Assembly: GCF_036895565.1 (NCBI RefSeq)
Contig: NZ_CP145904.1
Span: 2,170,001-2,234,000, forward strand
Origin: Flavobacterium sp. KS-LB2
GTDB taxonomy: Bacteria; Bacteroidota; Bacteroidia; Flavobacteriales; Flavobacteriaceae
DNA length: 64,000 nt
Direction: 5' to 3'
The notes beneath the pieces were generated by a model. The model saw only the letters and a list, made by a program, of their open reading frames with translations, searched no databases and had not been told where the DNA came from. Within the stretch, counting starts at the first letter, position 1, and the number at the start of each line of letters is the position of its first letter. Position numbers and translations under genes: made by a program. Shown here piece after piece: positions 44,673 through 53,524 of the stretch.

Positions 44673-46022
44673 CTAATTTTCCTCTTCTTTCTTAATCACT
44701 TTTCTAGCGACTTCAATTTTAAATTTCTTTCCTTTCATTTTTTCGTCTTTAATGGCGTGCAATAAATCTTTTACTTTATTGAATTTTACGGCAGCAAATG
44801 AGATAAAATCTTTCACTTCGATTAATCCTAAATCGCTTTTTTCTAATTTTCCCTTTTGAGAAAAGAAACCTACAATATCAATTTTATTTAACTTATTTTT
44901 CTTTCCACCACTGATGTAAATGGTTTGGAATTCAGGAGGTTTTGGCAGTGAAGTTGCGTTTTCTATATTAAAAACACTCATTCCATAATCGATATAATCC
45001 ATTTTTTTCTCACTTTCATGAGCAATAATATACGCCGTACCAGAGGCTAACATACGTGCTGTACGTCCGTTTCTATGCGTAAATTCATCTTCTTTGGATG
45101 GCAAATGATAATGAATTACGTGGTTCATTTCAGGTATATCAAGACCACGAGCTGCTAAATCGGTTGTGATTAGATAACTCACACTTCCGTTTCTAAACTG
45201 GATGAGTGCGCGTTCTCTTTCGTCCTGATCCATTCCGCCATGATAATAAGTAGCATAAATTCCTTTATCGTTCAAGGTATCACTGATACGCTCTGCTGCA
45301 TCTCGATGGTTGCAAAAAACAATAGCCGATTGTGATTTCAACGAACAAATCAAGTTGAACAAACTTCCTATTTTGTCCTTTTCCTTTGAAACGACCATTT
45401 TCATGGAAAGATTCGTTTCGTCCACGTTTTCTGGAATGAAATCTAAAATAGTTGGATTTACGACTCTTGTATATCTTGGAATCTCAATATCCGAAGTGGC
45501 CGAAACCAAAACACGTTTGTTCAGTTTTGTTAATTTTCCAATGATAAAAGACATTTGCTCGTGAAAACCCAATTGCAATGATTTATCAAATTCATCCAGA
45601 ATCAAGGTTTGGATTTTATCCACACGAAAAGTTCCTCTGTCAATATGATCTGCAATTCTTCCTGGTGTTCCAACTAAAACAGCTGGAGGATTGCTTAAAT
45701 TCTTAATTTCAGTATCAATAGAATGTCCGCCGTAACAGACATTTACTTTATAATCGGTTCCCATTTTTTTCCAAACCTGCTCGATTTGTAATCCTAATTC
45801 ACGTGATGGAACCAAAATCAAACACTGAACCGATTGAATTTCGGGTTGTAACATTTCTAAAATAGGCAACAAAAAAGCCAAAGTTTTTCCAGAACCTGTA
45901 GGCGAAAGCAATAGAATATTATTATCATTCAGGATTGTATCTTGCGCTACTTCCTGCATTTCGTTTAGACTTTCGATGCCTAAATTCAAAAGTATATTGT
46001 TGGAATGGTGTTTCTTATTCAT
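44673..46022 (-). CDS. DEAD-box RNA helicase with DbpA-type RNA-binding tail (DEFD variant)
   Basis: The 449-residue helicase has a Q-motif region, motif I SPTGSGKT, Ia PSRELG, Ib TPGRI, motif II LDEFDK (DEFD instead of DEAD), motif III SAT, IV IVFCNHRD and VI HRNGRTAR. The last about 75 residues (from TIYISGGKKNKLNKIDIVGF) are the DbpA RRM-like domain that in E. coli targets helix 92 of 23S rRNA. It probably helps assemble the large ribosomal subunit. The Ala-to-Phe change in motif II keeps the catalytic Asp-Glu. It is monocistronic. Confidence 0.93.
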   Translation of the reverse strand: MNKKHHSNNILLNLGIESLNEMQEVAQDTILNDNNILLLSPTGSGKTLAFLLPILEMLQPEIQSVQCLILVPSRELGLQIEQVWKKMGTDYKVNVCYGGHSIDTEIKNLSNPPAVLVGTPGRIADHIDRGTFRVDKIQTLILDEFDKSLQLGFHEQMSFIIGKLTKLNKRVLVSATSDIEIPRYTRVVNPTILDFIPENVDETNLSMKMVVSKEKDKIGSLFNLICSLKSQSAIVFCNHRDAAERISDTLNDKGIYATYYHGGMDQDERERALIQFRNGSVSYLITTDLAARGLDIPEMNHVIHYHLPSKEDEFTHRNGRTARMLASGTAYIIAHESEKKMDYIDYGMSVFNIENATSLPKPPEFQTIYISGGKKNKLNKIDIVGFFSQKGKLEKSDLGLIEVKDFISFAAVKFNKVKDLLHAIKDEKMKGKKFKIEVARKVIKKEEEN

Positions 46023-46125
46023 TTTTATTATTTGGGCAAAGGTAATTTTAAATTTTAAATTATCATTTTTTTAAATTGAGTGCTTCCTTTTCCGACTATC
46101 ATTTCTATAGCTTTAGAAAAAAAGC

Positions 46126-46133
46126 TACATTTG
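46126..46133 (+). promoter_or_regulatory. Putative -7 box of the M14 peptidase gene
   Basis: TACATTTG fits TAnnTTTG exactly and lies 23 bp before the ATG at 46157. A longer frame from 46076 reads through it and is not favoured. Confidence 0.45.
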
Positions 46134-46156
46134 AAATTCAATTTAAAAACCGAAAT

Positions 46157-47887
46157 ATGAGATTTTTCACATTCCTTTTTTTACTATTCTCCATCTCTTC
46201 ATTTGCACAAAAAAGTACTAAATACGATACTTTTTTTGAAAAAGGCAATGGAAATCAGTCTGCTAGTTATCAAGAAACAATTGCGTATTACAAACTCTTG
46301 GCGGATGATTTTCCTACTATCGAAATGCAGAAAATGGGATTGACAGACAGTGGTGAACCATTACACATGGTTGTTTTTAATCCAGAAAAACAATTTGACT
46401 TTAGAATTATCCAAAAAAACAAAGCGGTTATTTTGCTCAATAACGGCATTCATGCAGGCGAACCCGACGGAATCGATGCTTCCATGCAATTGTTTAGAGA
46501 TTTAGCTTTGGGTAAGATAAAAGCACCAAAAAACACGGTTATCGTTTGTATTCCAGTGTATAATATCGGAGGCGCTTTAAACAGAAATTCCACTTCAAGA
46601 GCCAATCAGGATGGACCGGAAATCTATGGTTTTCGTGGCAACGCTAGAAACTACGATTTGAATCGCGATTTCATCAAGTCAGACACCAAAAACACAAAGA
46701 GTTTTGTAGACATTTTCCATAAAATAAATGCCGATGTTTTTATTGACAATCACGTTAGCAATGGTTCTGATTACCAATACAAACTGACCTATATTATGAC
46801 TCAGCACAACAAATTAGGAACCGTTTTAGGTGATTTTTTAAATACGGAAATGATGCCTGCTTTGGTCCAAGATTTACAAAAAAAGAACATCGAAACAACA
46901 CCTTATGTCAATGCTTTTCAAGACACACCGGATAAAGGTTTTGGTCAATTTTTTGAAAGCCCACGATTTGCAACAGGATACACTTCGTTATTCAATACAA
47001 TAGGATTTGTCGTAGAAACGCACATGCTGAAAAAATATGCCGATCGCGTAAAAGTAACCTACGAATACATGCGTTCCGCGATTGACTTTACAGATGCTAA
47101 TTATAAAAAAATCAAACAACTGCGATTGAAAAATGAAGAGCAGTACCAACCTAAAAAATCGTACACAATAAAATGGGAAATTGACAGTACAAAAACGATT
47201 CCTTTTACGTTTTTAGGTTATGAAGCTAGTTACAAAAAAAGTGATGTAACATCCGGAAATCGTTTGTTTTATGACCGTACAAAACCATTCAAAAAAGACA
47301 TTCCTTACAGCAAAGAATTCAAATCTACAAAAGAAATTATCATTCCAGAAGCGTATATTCTTCCAAAAGGCTTTTGGCCAGTAATTGATTTATTAAAGAG
47401 TAATTCGATAACCTACACGCAACTAAAAAATGACACCATAATTGAAGTCGAAAGCTATAAAATTGCTGATTTTAAAACGACAAATTCTGCTTATGAAGGA
47501 CATTATTTGCATCGAAACACGTCGGTAACTTCTAAAACAGAGAAAGTGGCTTTCGCCAAAGGAGATTACGTTATTCCTACACAACAAAAGGGAATCAAAT
47601 ATTTATTGGAAACACTAGAACCGGAAGCAATTGATTCTTTTTTCAATTGGAATTTTTTCGATACGATGTTACAACAAAAAGAAGGCTATTCTGATTATGT
47701 TTTTGAAGATTCAGCTACTCAGATTTTAAAAGAAAATCCCAAACTAAAAGCTGAATTTGATTTGAAAAAACAAAGCGATATCAACTTTATCAATAATACT
47801 GAGGCACAATTGGATTGGATATATAAACATTCCGTTTATTATGAAAAGGCACATTTACAATATCCGGTATATCGCATTTTAAACTAA
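46157..47887 (+). CDS. Secreted M14-family zinc carboxypeptidase-like protein
   Basis: The 576-residue protein begins with a signal peptide (MRFFTFLFLLFSISSFAQ). The M14 domain follows with GIHAGEPDGIDA (the HxxE zinc ligands), NRNSTSRANQDGPE and RNYDLNRDFIKSD, FIDNHVSNGSDYQ (third zinc ligand His) and GFVVETHMLKKY (catalytic Glu). A C-terminal domain of about 250 residues has no recognised motif. It probably trims peptides in the periplasm or outside the cell. I chose the ATG at 46157 for the signal peptide. It is convergent with the NUDIX gene, sharing a terminator. Confidence 0.92.
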   Translation: MRFFTFLFLLFSISSFAQKSTKYDTFFEKGNGNQSASYQETIAYYKLLADDFPTIEMQKMGLTDSGEPLHMVVFNPEKQFDFRIIQKNKAVILLNNGIHAGEPDGIDASMQLFRDLALGKIKAPKNTVIVCIPVYNIGGALNRNSTSRANQDGPEIYGFRGNARNYDLNRDFIKSDTKNTKSFVDIFHKINADVFIDNHVSNGSDYQYKLTYIMTQHNKLGTVLGDFLNTEMMPALVQDLQKKNIETTPYVNAFQDTPDKGFGQFFESPRFATGYTSLFNTIGFVVETHMLKKYADRVKVTYEYMRSAIDFTDANYKKIKQLRLKNEEQYQPKKSYTIKWEIDSTKTIPFTFLGYEASYKKSDVTSGNRLFYDRTKPFKKDIPYSKEFKSTKEIIIPEAYILPKGFWPVIDLLKSNSITYTQLKNDTIIEVESYKIADFKTTNSAYEGHYLHRNTSVTSKTEKVAFAKGDYVIPTQQKGIKYLLETLEPEAIDSFFNWNFFDTMLQQKEGYSDYVFEDSATQILKENPKLKAEFDLKKQSDINFINNTEAQLDWIYKHSVYYEKAHLQYPVYRILN

Positions 47888-47889
47888 AA

Positions 47890-47914
47890 AAAAGCTCCTA
47901 TTTCAGGAGCTTTT
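47890..47914. terminator. Bidirectional terminator between M14 peptidase and NUDIX genes
   Basis: A 10-bp stem AAAAGCTCCT / AGGAGCTTTT with 5-nt loop. It overlaps the last codons of the NUDIX gene on the minus strand. Confidence 0.85.
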
Positions 47915-48500
47915 CTTCTTCAAATAATAATTTTATATTCTCGTAGGAATTTTTCAATGCGTCTTTTATTTGTTCTGGATTCATCCAAGCCACTTTTTCA
48001 ATTCCTTCTTCTAGTTGGCCTTGTGGTGTTCCCTCAAAATCAGATTGCATTTCAAACCAATGCGTAATTTTCAATTTGTACTTACCATTACGTCTAAAAA
48101 CATGATAGGTTTTTTGAAGTTTATGAGAAATCGACAATCCATTTACACCGGTTTCCTCCTCTACTTCACGCATAGCAGTAACTTCAATTTCTTCGCCTTT
48201 TTCTATTCCTCCTTTTGGTAGATCCCATTTTCCATTTCTAAAAATGAACAAAACCTCGCCTTTTTTATTGTAAACTAAACCGCCACCAGCTTTGGCAACA
48301 GGTATTTTTGCTTTCAAAGTCTTCAAAATAACGCTTTCATCAGGATGATACAAGTAGGCTTTTTGAATTTTATTTTGAAAGATTTTTACTATAAGCTGTT
48401 CGATGTCAATACTTTCCAGCAAGAACAACTGAAAATCTGTCTCCTTAGAGATGTGATTTGTCAAAAAAAGTGGTTTGTCGTTAACAAAAACTTTATACAT
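47898..48500 (-). CDS. NUDIX hydrolase
   Basis: The 200-residue protein has an N-terminal extension (1-70) and a NUDIX domain with the complete box GGIEKGEEIEVTAMREVEEE plus TGV (G-x5-E-x7-RE-x2-EExG). The substrate, a nucleoside diphosphate linked to X, cannot be told from sequence; the motif context (WDLPKGGIEKGE) is like diadenosine polyphosphate or general pyrophosphatases. Its ATG is only 7 bp from that of the divergent pyrE, so the promoters of the two genes lie inside each other's 5' ends. Confidence 0.93.
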   Translation of the reverse strand: MYKVFVNDKPLFLTNHISKETDFQLFLLESIDIEQLIVKIFQNKIQKAYLYHPDESVILKTLKAKIPVAKAGGGLVYNKKGEVLFIFRNGKWDLPKGGIEKGEEIEVTAMREVEEETGVNGLSISHKLQKTYHVFRRNGKYKLKITHWFEMQSDFEGTPQGQLEEGIEKVAWMNPEQIKDALKNSYENIKLLFEEEKLLK

Positions 48501-48526
48501 TTGTACTATGATTTTTAATAAAGATA
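48496..48526. promoter_or_regulatory. Interleaved divergent promoter boxes of pyrE and the NUDIX gene
   Basis: TACATTTG on the plus strand (48496-48503) ends 5 bp before the pyrE ATG and overlaps the NUDIX start codon. TATCTTTA on the minus strand (48519-48526, 7 of the 8 positions allowed by TAnnTTTG) lies 18 bp before the NUDIX ATG, inside pyrE. If used, pyrE mRNA would be nearly leaderless. Confidence 0.4.
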
Positions 48527-49155
48527 CAGCCGAAAAAACAGCCGAATTTCTTTTGCAAATAAATGCAATTAAATTGAATCCAAGAAATCCTTTTACATGG
48601 GCTTCTGGATGGAAATCGCCTATTTATTGTGATAACCGATTAATCCTCTCATTTCCAGCCGTAAGGAATTACGTCCGGGATGAATTTTCCAAAAATATTG
48701 AGAAACAATTTGGTAAACCAGATGTTATTGCTGGTGTTGCCACTGGAGCAATAGGAATTGGAATGCTAGTAGCGGAAAGTTTGGGATTGCCATTTGTATA
48801 TGTGCGTCCAGAACCAAAGAAACACGGCAGACAAAACCAAGTAGAAGGTTTTTTACAAAAAGGACAAAATGTAGTTGTTGTAGAAGATTTAATCAGCACA
48901 GGAAGCAGTAGTTTACTTGCTGTAGAAGCGTTGCGCGAAGCTGGAGCCAATGTAAAAGGCATGGCCGCTATATTCACGTATGGTTTTGAAATTGCAGAAG
49001 AAAACTTTAAAAAAGCACACATCGATTTATACACTTTGAGTAATTATCAAAATTTATTAAACTTAGCTGTTGCCAAGAGGTACATCACCGAAGAGGAAGA
49101 GCAAACTTTAAGAGAATGGAATATGAGTCCGTCTACTTGGACCATTGAAGTTTAA
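48508..49155 (+). CDS. pyrE: Orotate phosphoribosyltransferase
   Basis: The enzyme makes orotidine 5'-monophosphate from orotate and PRPP in pyrimidine synthesis. The 215-residue protein has the PRPP-binding motif VVVVEDLISTGSSSL, a KKHGRQNQVEG flexible loop and the VIAGVATGAIGIGMLVAESL segment. I take the ATG at 48508 (MIFNKDTAEKT); the upstream in-frame region is the divergent NUDIX gene. An SRPBCC gene follows 31 bp later. Confidence 0.96.
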   Translation: MIFNKDTAEKTAEFLLQINAIKLNPRNPFTWASGWKSPIYCDNRLILSFPAVRNYVRDEFSKNIEKQFGKPDVIAGVATGAIGIGMLVAESLGLPFVYVRPEPKKHGRQNQVEGFLQKGQNVVVVEDLISTGSSSLLAVEALREAGANVKGMAAIFTYGFEIAEENFKKAHIDLYTLSNYQNLLNLAVAKRYITEEEEQTLREWNMSPSTWTIEV

Positions 49156-49186
49156 AACAACCTAATAAATACCAAAAAAAAAAAAA

Positions 49187-49579
49187 ATGAACTTAGAAAG
49201 TCCAAAAGTTAGCGTCCAAAAATCTGCTCAAGAATTATTTGAATTGTTGAGTGATGTCAAAAATTTCGAAAAATTAATGCCTGAAAACATTGCTAAATTT
49301 GAAGTTATAGGAGATGATGCTTTTATTTTTGGATTGAAAGGAATGCCAGAAATTAAGCTCAAAATGAAAGAAAAAATAGCTCCAAATAAAATTGTATTGG
49401 GAGCAGCAAGTGATAAACTTCCCTTCACATTAATTGCGAACATAGATTCTGTATCTGATAACTCTAGTGATGTAAAACTTGATTTCGAAGGAGATTTCAA
49501 TCCTATGATGGCTATGATGATTAAAGGTCCCATTGGTAAATTTATCGAGACTTTAGCCGGGAACATGACTAAATTATAA
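49187..49579 (+). CDS. SRPBCC-family (START-like) protein
   Basis: The 130-residue protein fits the coenzyme Q-binding/polyketide cyclase-like helix-grip fold: an N-terminal strand (LESPKVSVQKSAQELFELLSDV), the NFEKLMPENIAKFEVIGDDAF segment, repeated antiparallel strands, and a long C-terminal helix (MIKGPIGKFIETLAGNMTKL). Such proteins bind lipids or aromatic ligands, but the ligand here is unknown. It follows pyrE by 31 bp with an A-rich leader, so co-transcription is likely. Confidence 0.8.
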   Translation: MNLESPKVSVQKSAQELFELLSDVKNFEKLMPENIAKFEVIGDDAFIFGLKGMPEIKLKMKEKIAPNKIVLGAASDKLPFTLIANIDSVSDNSSDVKLDFEGDFNPMMAMMIKGPIGKFIETLAGNMTKL

Positions 49580-49600
49580 TACCTATTTTATCATAAACAA

Positions 49601-49636
49601 AAACCCTTTTAGTGCAAACTGTACACTGAAAGGTTT
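49601..49636. terminator. Terminator between the pyrE unit and birA
   Basis: An imperfect hairpin AAACCCTTTTAGTG / CACTGAAAGGTTT with a 9-nt loop and a strong T-run on the plus strand; an A-run on the other side could serve birA. Confidence 0.75.
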
Positions 49637-49658
49637 TTTTATTTCATCCAATTGCTAG

Positions 49659-50387
49659 TTAATACAACATTTGAATTTCTTTAATATCAAATTCATCAAG
49701 GCTATCATCTTCTAGAAGAACCTGAAGCTTACCCGCTGAAGAAACTCCTTGAATAATTCCCATAAAATGGTGTTTATTTTGGTTAGAAAAAGGCATTGGT
49801 AAACCTTTCTTATATAATTTATTGCTGTATTCAGACCACAAAACAGCAGCATCACTTTTACACAACTCTACCTTTTTCTCTATTGCATCACAAATGGAAT
49901 AAAGGAGTTCCTCTTTATCAAATTTTGAATTGCAAATAACCGACAAAGAAGAGGCTTTTGGCAAATTTTCGAAATTGGTTTGGTTCACATTTAGTCCTAA
50001 ACCTACAATAGAAATAATGGTTCCGTCACTTTTGATACTGTTTTCAATCAAAATGCCACCTATTTTTTTGTTGTATGACATTATGTCGTTAGGCCATTTT
50101 ATACTAAGATTAGGAATCTTAAACGATTCCAAAACTTCAATTACAGCAAGTGAAACCGCAATATTCAGGTTGAAAATCTGACAAATATCCCCTAAAAAAT
50201 CCTTGACCAAAATACTCATTATTAAGTTTTTACCCGACTCAGAGGCCCAAACGGCACCCATTTGGCCTTTCCCTTTTGTTTGATTATCCGCAGTGACAAC
50301 AGTAAAATTTTCCAACTCTTGTTTATTCGATACCCCTTTAAGGAATTCGTTTGTAGAATCTATGGCATCGAGTTTGATTAGTTTCAT
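49659..50387 (-). CDS. birA: Biotin--[acetyl-CoA-carboxylase] ligase
   Basis: The enzyme activates biotin as biotinyl-AMP and attaches it to carboxyl carrier proteins. The 242-residue monofunctional form lacks the DNA-binding domain of E. coli BirA. It shows DAIDSTNEFLK near the start, the biotin-binding glycine loop TKGKGQMGAVWASESGKNL (a variant of GRGRRGRxW), SIKWPNDIMSYNKKIGGILIEN with the key Lys, and a C-terminal SH3-like piece. It is divergent from rsfS, and both promoter elements (-33 and -7) are visible upstream. Confidence 0.94.
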   Translation of the reverse strand: MKLIKLDAIDSTNEFLKGVSNKQELENFTVVTADNQTKGKGQMGAVWASESGKNLIMSILVKDFLGDICQIFNLNIAVSLAVIEVLESFKIPNLSIKWPNDIMSYNKKIGGILIENSIKSDGTIISIVGLGLNVNQTNFENLPKASSLSVICNSKFDKEELLYSICDAIEKKVELCKSDAAVLWSEYSNKLYKKGLPMPFSNQNKHHFMGIIQGVSSAGKLQVLLEDDSLDEFDIKEIQMLY

Positions 50388-50430
50388 ATACAGATTTTTG
50401 TGAAACAGAATTTAATATTGTGTTAAGGTT

Positions 50431-50464
50431 CAAAAATAATCACAAAAAATGGTAACTTTACAAA
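50431..50464 (-). promoter_or_regulatory. Promoter of birA with both -33 and -7 elements
   Basis: On the minus strand TTTG (50464-50461) is followed after 22 nt by TATTTTTG (50438-50431), fitting the Bacteroidota consensus TTG-N17-23-TAnnTTTG. The -7 box ends 43 bp before the birA ATG. It is the only place in the window where I found both parts at proper spacing. Confidence 0.6.
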
Positions 50465-50484
50465 CTTATATATAAAAATAATTC

Positions 50485-50856
50485 ATGGCGAAAAAGACTA
50501 TAAATAATGACGTTCTATTAGCGAACATCATTAAGGGGATAGAAGAGGTAAAAGGAAATGATATTGATATTCTAGATTTAAGAGAAATAGACACAGCAGT
50601 TTGTGACTATTTCATCATCTGTAATGGTAATTCAAATACACAAGTTAACGCTATAGTCAACTCCATTCAAAAAACTGTATCCAAAGAATTAAAAGACAAG
50701 CCCTGGCATGTTGAAGGAACAGATAATGCTGAATGGGTACTAATGGATTATGTAAACATAGTGGTTCATGTATTCCAAAAACACATCCGTGAATACTACA
50801 ACATCGAAAGTTTATGGGGCGATGCAAAAATAACTACCATTGAAAACAAATACTAA
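50485..50856 (+). CDS. rsfS: Ribosomal silencing factor RsfS
   Basis: RsfS binds ribosomal protein L14 and blocks subunit joining under starvation. The 123-residue protein shows the family core: VKGNDIDILDLREIDTAVCDYFIICNG, NSNTQVNAIVNSI, the PWHVEGTDNAEWVLMDYVNIVVHVF block and REYYNIESLWGDA. It starts the rsfS-ftsH operon (19 bp spacing), a common arrangement in Bacteroidota. TAACTTTA (50453-50460) is a near-consensus -7 box 24 bp before the ATG. Confidence 0.96.
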   Translation: MAKKTINNDVLLANIIKGIEEVKGNDIDILDLREIDTAVCDYFIICNGNSNTQVNAIVNSIQKTVSKELKDKPWHVEGTDNAEWVLMDYVNIVVHVFQKHIREYYNIESLWGDAKITTIENKY

Positions 50857-50875
50857 AGAAACATAACTCCTAGTA

Positions 50876-52804
50876 ATGGCTAAAGATAATAATCCAAATT
50901 CGAATAAGTTTAAAATAAGCCCTTGGTTAATTTACACTGCAATATTATTAATTTTCTTGTTTATAAGTTACATAACTGGTGGTTCTAGCTTAAACGAACC
51001 AGGTCAATTAACTTCTTCTAAATTTAATGATTATTTAGAAAAAGGTCAGATTGAAAAAGTTATAGTGTACAACAAAACAGAGGCTGAAGTTTTTTTGAAT
51101 GCAGCAGCATTGAAAGAAGCAGTGCATAAAAAAGTTTCCAAAGACGTTTTTGACAGACCAAACAAAGGTCCGCATTATACTTTTGACATTGGAAACGATC
51201 AAATTTTCCAGAACAAACTGGAAAAGGCTGTTGCTGAAGGCAAATTGAAAGATTTTAACTTCTTGCCAAAAAACAATTGGTCGGATATTTTAATTAGTTT
51301 ACTACCAATTATCATCATTATTGCTGTTTGGATATTTATCATGAGAAAAATGTCTGGCGGTGGTGCTGGTGGCGGTGGCGGTCAGATTTTCAATATTGGA
51401 AAATCAAAAGCTAAACTTTTTGATGAAAAAACAGATATCAAAACAACTTTTAAAGATGTAGCAGGTTTAGAAGGAGCAAAAGAAGAAATACAAGAAATTG
51501 TTGAATTTTTGAAAAATCCTGAAAAATACACTAACCTAGGAGGAAAAATACCAAAAGGAGCCTTACTTGTAGGACCTCCTGGAACTGGAAAAACCTTGCT
51601 TGCGAAAGCAGTTGCTGGTGAGGCCCAAGTACCTTTCTTCTCTTTATCAGGTTCTGATTTTGTAGAAATGTTTGTAGGTGTAGGTGCATCTCGCGTACGT
51701 GATCTGTTCAAACAAGCCAAAGAAAAATCTCCTGCAATCATATTTATTGATGAAATTGATGCAGTAGGTAGAGCTAGAGGAAAAAGCAATATGTCCGGTG
51801 GAAATGACGAACGTGAGAATACGTTGAACCAATTACTAACAGAAATGGACGGTTTTGGAACTAATTCGAATGTAATTGTTTTAGCTGCGACAAACAGAGC
51901 TGATGTATTGGACAAGGCATTAATGCGTGCAGGTCGTTTTGACAGGCAAATATTTGTTGACTTACCAGACATTCGTGAACGTGCTGAAATTTTCAAAGTA
52001 CACCTTGCTCCTTTGAAAAAAATTGAAGGATTAGACACTGAATTCCTTGCCAAACAAACTCCAGGTTTTTCTGGTGCTGATATTGCAAATGTTTGTAATG
52101 AAGCAGCTTTGATTGCTGCTAGAAATAACAAAACGGCTGTAGACAAACAAGATTTCCTTGATGCTGTAGATAGAATTGTCGGTGGTCTTGAAAAGAAAAA
52201 TAAAATTGTAACTCCTGAAGAAAAGAAAGCAATTGCTATTCATGAAGCAGGACACGCCACTGTAAGCTGGATGCTAGAACATGCTGCTCCACTAATTAAA
52301 GTTACCATTGTTCCTAGAGGTCAAAGCTTAGGTGCTGCATGGTATTTGCCAGAAGAACGTTTAATTGTTCGACCAGATCAAATGCTTGATGAAATGTGTG
52401 CAACAATGGGTGGAAGAGCCGCTGAAAAAGTAACTTTTAATAGAATATCTACTGGAGCTTTAAGCGATTTAGAAAAAGTTACAAAACAAGCTCGTGCTAT
52501 GGTAACGGTTTATGGTTTGAATGAGAAAATTGGAAATGTCACTTATTACGATTCAACTGGACAAAGTGAATACAACTTTTCTAAGCCGTATTCAGAAGAA
52601 ACTGCTAAAGTGATTGACGAAGAAATTTCATTATTAATTGAAAGTCAGTACCAAAGAGCCATTCAAATATTAGAAGATAACAAAGACAAATTGAATCAAT
52701 TGGCGAATATCTTAATCGAAAAAGAGGTTATTTTTAAAGATGACTTAGAAGCTATTTTCGGAAAAAGAACATTTGATAAAAATCTTGAGGAAGTAGTATC
52801 TTAG
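50876..52804 (+). CDS. ftsH: ATP-dependent zinc metalloprotease FtsH
   Basis: The 642-residue inner-membrane AAA protease has two membrane helices (about 15-35 and 142-160) flanking a periplasmic domain, a Gly-rich linker (GGGAGGGGGQ), and an AAA domain with Walker A GPPGTGKT (233-240), Walker B IIFIDEIDAVG and the second region of homology. The M41 protease domain has HEAGH (His456, Glu457, His460). It degrades membrane and regulatory proteins; in E. coli, LpxC too. It lies downstream of rsfS and ends in a strong terminator. Confidence 0.98.
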   Translation: MAKDNNPNSNKFKISPWLIYTAILLIFLFISYITGGSSLNEPGQLTSSKFNDYLEKGQIEKVIVYNKTEAEVFLNAAALKEAVHKKVSKDVFDRPNKGPHYTFDIGNDQIFQNKLEKAVAEGKLKDFNFLPKNNWSDILISLLPIIIIIAVWIFIMRKMSGGGAGGGGGQIFNIGKSKAKLFDEKTDIKTTFKDVAGLEGAKEEIQEIVEFLKNPEKYTNLGGKIPKGALLVGPPGTGKTLLAKAVAGEAQVPFFSLSGSDFVEMFVGVGASRVRDLFKQAKEKSPAIIFIDEIDAVGRARGKSNMSGGNDERENTLNQLLTEMDGFGTNSNVIVLAATNRADVLDKALMRAGRFDRQIFVDLPDIRERAEIFKVHLAPLKKIEGLDTEFLAKQTPGFSGADIANVCNEAALIAARNNKTAVDKQDFLDAVDRIVGGLEKKNKIVTPEEKKAIAIHEAGHATVSWMLEHAAPLIKVTIVPRGQSLGAAWYLPEERLIVRPDQMLDEMCATMGGRAAEKVTFNRISTGALSDLEKVTKQARAMVTVYGLNEKIGNVTYYDSTGQSEYNFSKPYSEETAKVIDEEISLLIESQYQRAIQILEDNKDKLNQLANILIEKEVIFKDDLEAIFGKRTFDKNLEEVVS

Positions 52805-52832
52805 AAAACACATAAATTATTTAATTATTTTT

Positions 52833-52871
52833 AAAATCTTAATTCAAAAACTACTTTTGAATTAAGATTTT
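52833..52871. terminator. Terminator after ftsH
   Basis: A perfect 17-bp stem AAAATCTTAATTCAAAA / TTTTGAATTAAGATTTT with 5-nt loop, followed by T6. The next promoter box begins 2 bp later. Confidence 0.92.
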
Positions 52872-52873
52872 TT

Positions 52874-52881
52874 TATCTTTG
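52874..52881 (+). promoter_or_regulatory. Putative -7 box of the LUD-cdsA-psd operon
   Basis: TATCTTTG fits TAnnTTTG, 39 bp before the ATG at 52921 and abutting the ftsH terminator T-run. Confidence 0.45.
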
Positions 52882-52920
52882 GACGTTTTCAAATAACAAA
52901 TTATAGTATTTTACAAAAAT

Positions 52921-53523
52921 ATGAGTCTTTTTAGAAAAATTTTTGGTTCTAGCAATCCGGCTTCTGAGGAAGATCAAGAAAGTGAATTTAGTAAATCCCA
53001 TACTGATAACGCAACTTCTATAGATGAAAAATTTATATACAATTTTAAAAAAAATGGCGGTAAATTTTTGTATTGTGAAAATTCGGAAGAAGTAAAAGAA
53101 CAATTTGAAAACATTTTAGAAGAAAATGATTGGTTTGAGAGCGAAGTATTGTGTTATGAACCCAATCTTTTTGGAATGCTTGATGACAATAAACTAACCT
53201 ACACAAAACCGAGCAACCCAAAATTCCTTCTTGCAAGTTGTGAAAATTTAATTGCTGAGGAAGGTTCTATTCTTTTTTCATCGAAACAAATTAAACAAAA
53301 CAAACCTAACGAGTTACCAACTAATATTATTATTATTGCCAATACAAGCCAAATTCTTGCTGCAAAAAGCGATGGACTTAGCGCTATAAAAAAGAAATAC
53401 GAAAGAGATTATCCTACCAATATTACTACAATAAAATATTTCGAGAAAGCGAAAGAAGAAGATTTTACACAATACGGAAGTTCAGCAAAAAATCTATATT
53501 TATTGCTTCTAGAAGATCTTTAA
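52921..53523 (+). CDS. LUD-domain protein (LutC/YkgG-like)
   Basis: The 200-residue protein has an N-terminal basic/acidic segment (1-45), then a LUD fold like LutC: KNGGKFLYCENSEEVKEQFENIL, VLLASCENLIAEEGSILFSS and the NIIIIANTSQILAAKSDGLSAI block. LutC belongs to the lactate-utilisation complex LutABC, but lutA/lutB are not here, so the lactate role is not supported. It starts an operon: cdsA begins 1 bp after its stop. In Flavobacteria this protein regularly precedes cdsA; its function in that setting is unknown. Confidence 0.82.
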   Translation: MSLFRKIFGSSNPASEEDQESEFSKSHTDNATSIDEKFIYNFKKNGGKFLYCENSEEVKEQFENILEENDWFESEVLCYEPNLFGMLDDNKLTYTKPSNPKFLLASCENLIAEEGSILFSSKQIKQNKPNELPTNIIIIANTSQILAAKSDGLSAIKKKYERDYPTNITTIKYFEKAKEEDFTQYGSSAKNLYLLLLEDL

Positions 53524-53524
53524 G

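Noticed and set aside
51382..52146. Long minus-strand open frame (254 codons) inside ftsH
   Set aside because: It is antisense to the fully motif-supported AAA domain of ftsH, Ser/Lys-rich, with no family pattern: a codon-usage shadow.
52921..53523. Lactate-utilisation role for the LUD protein
   Set aside because: No lutA or lutB nearby; the gene is coupled to phospholipid genes instead.
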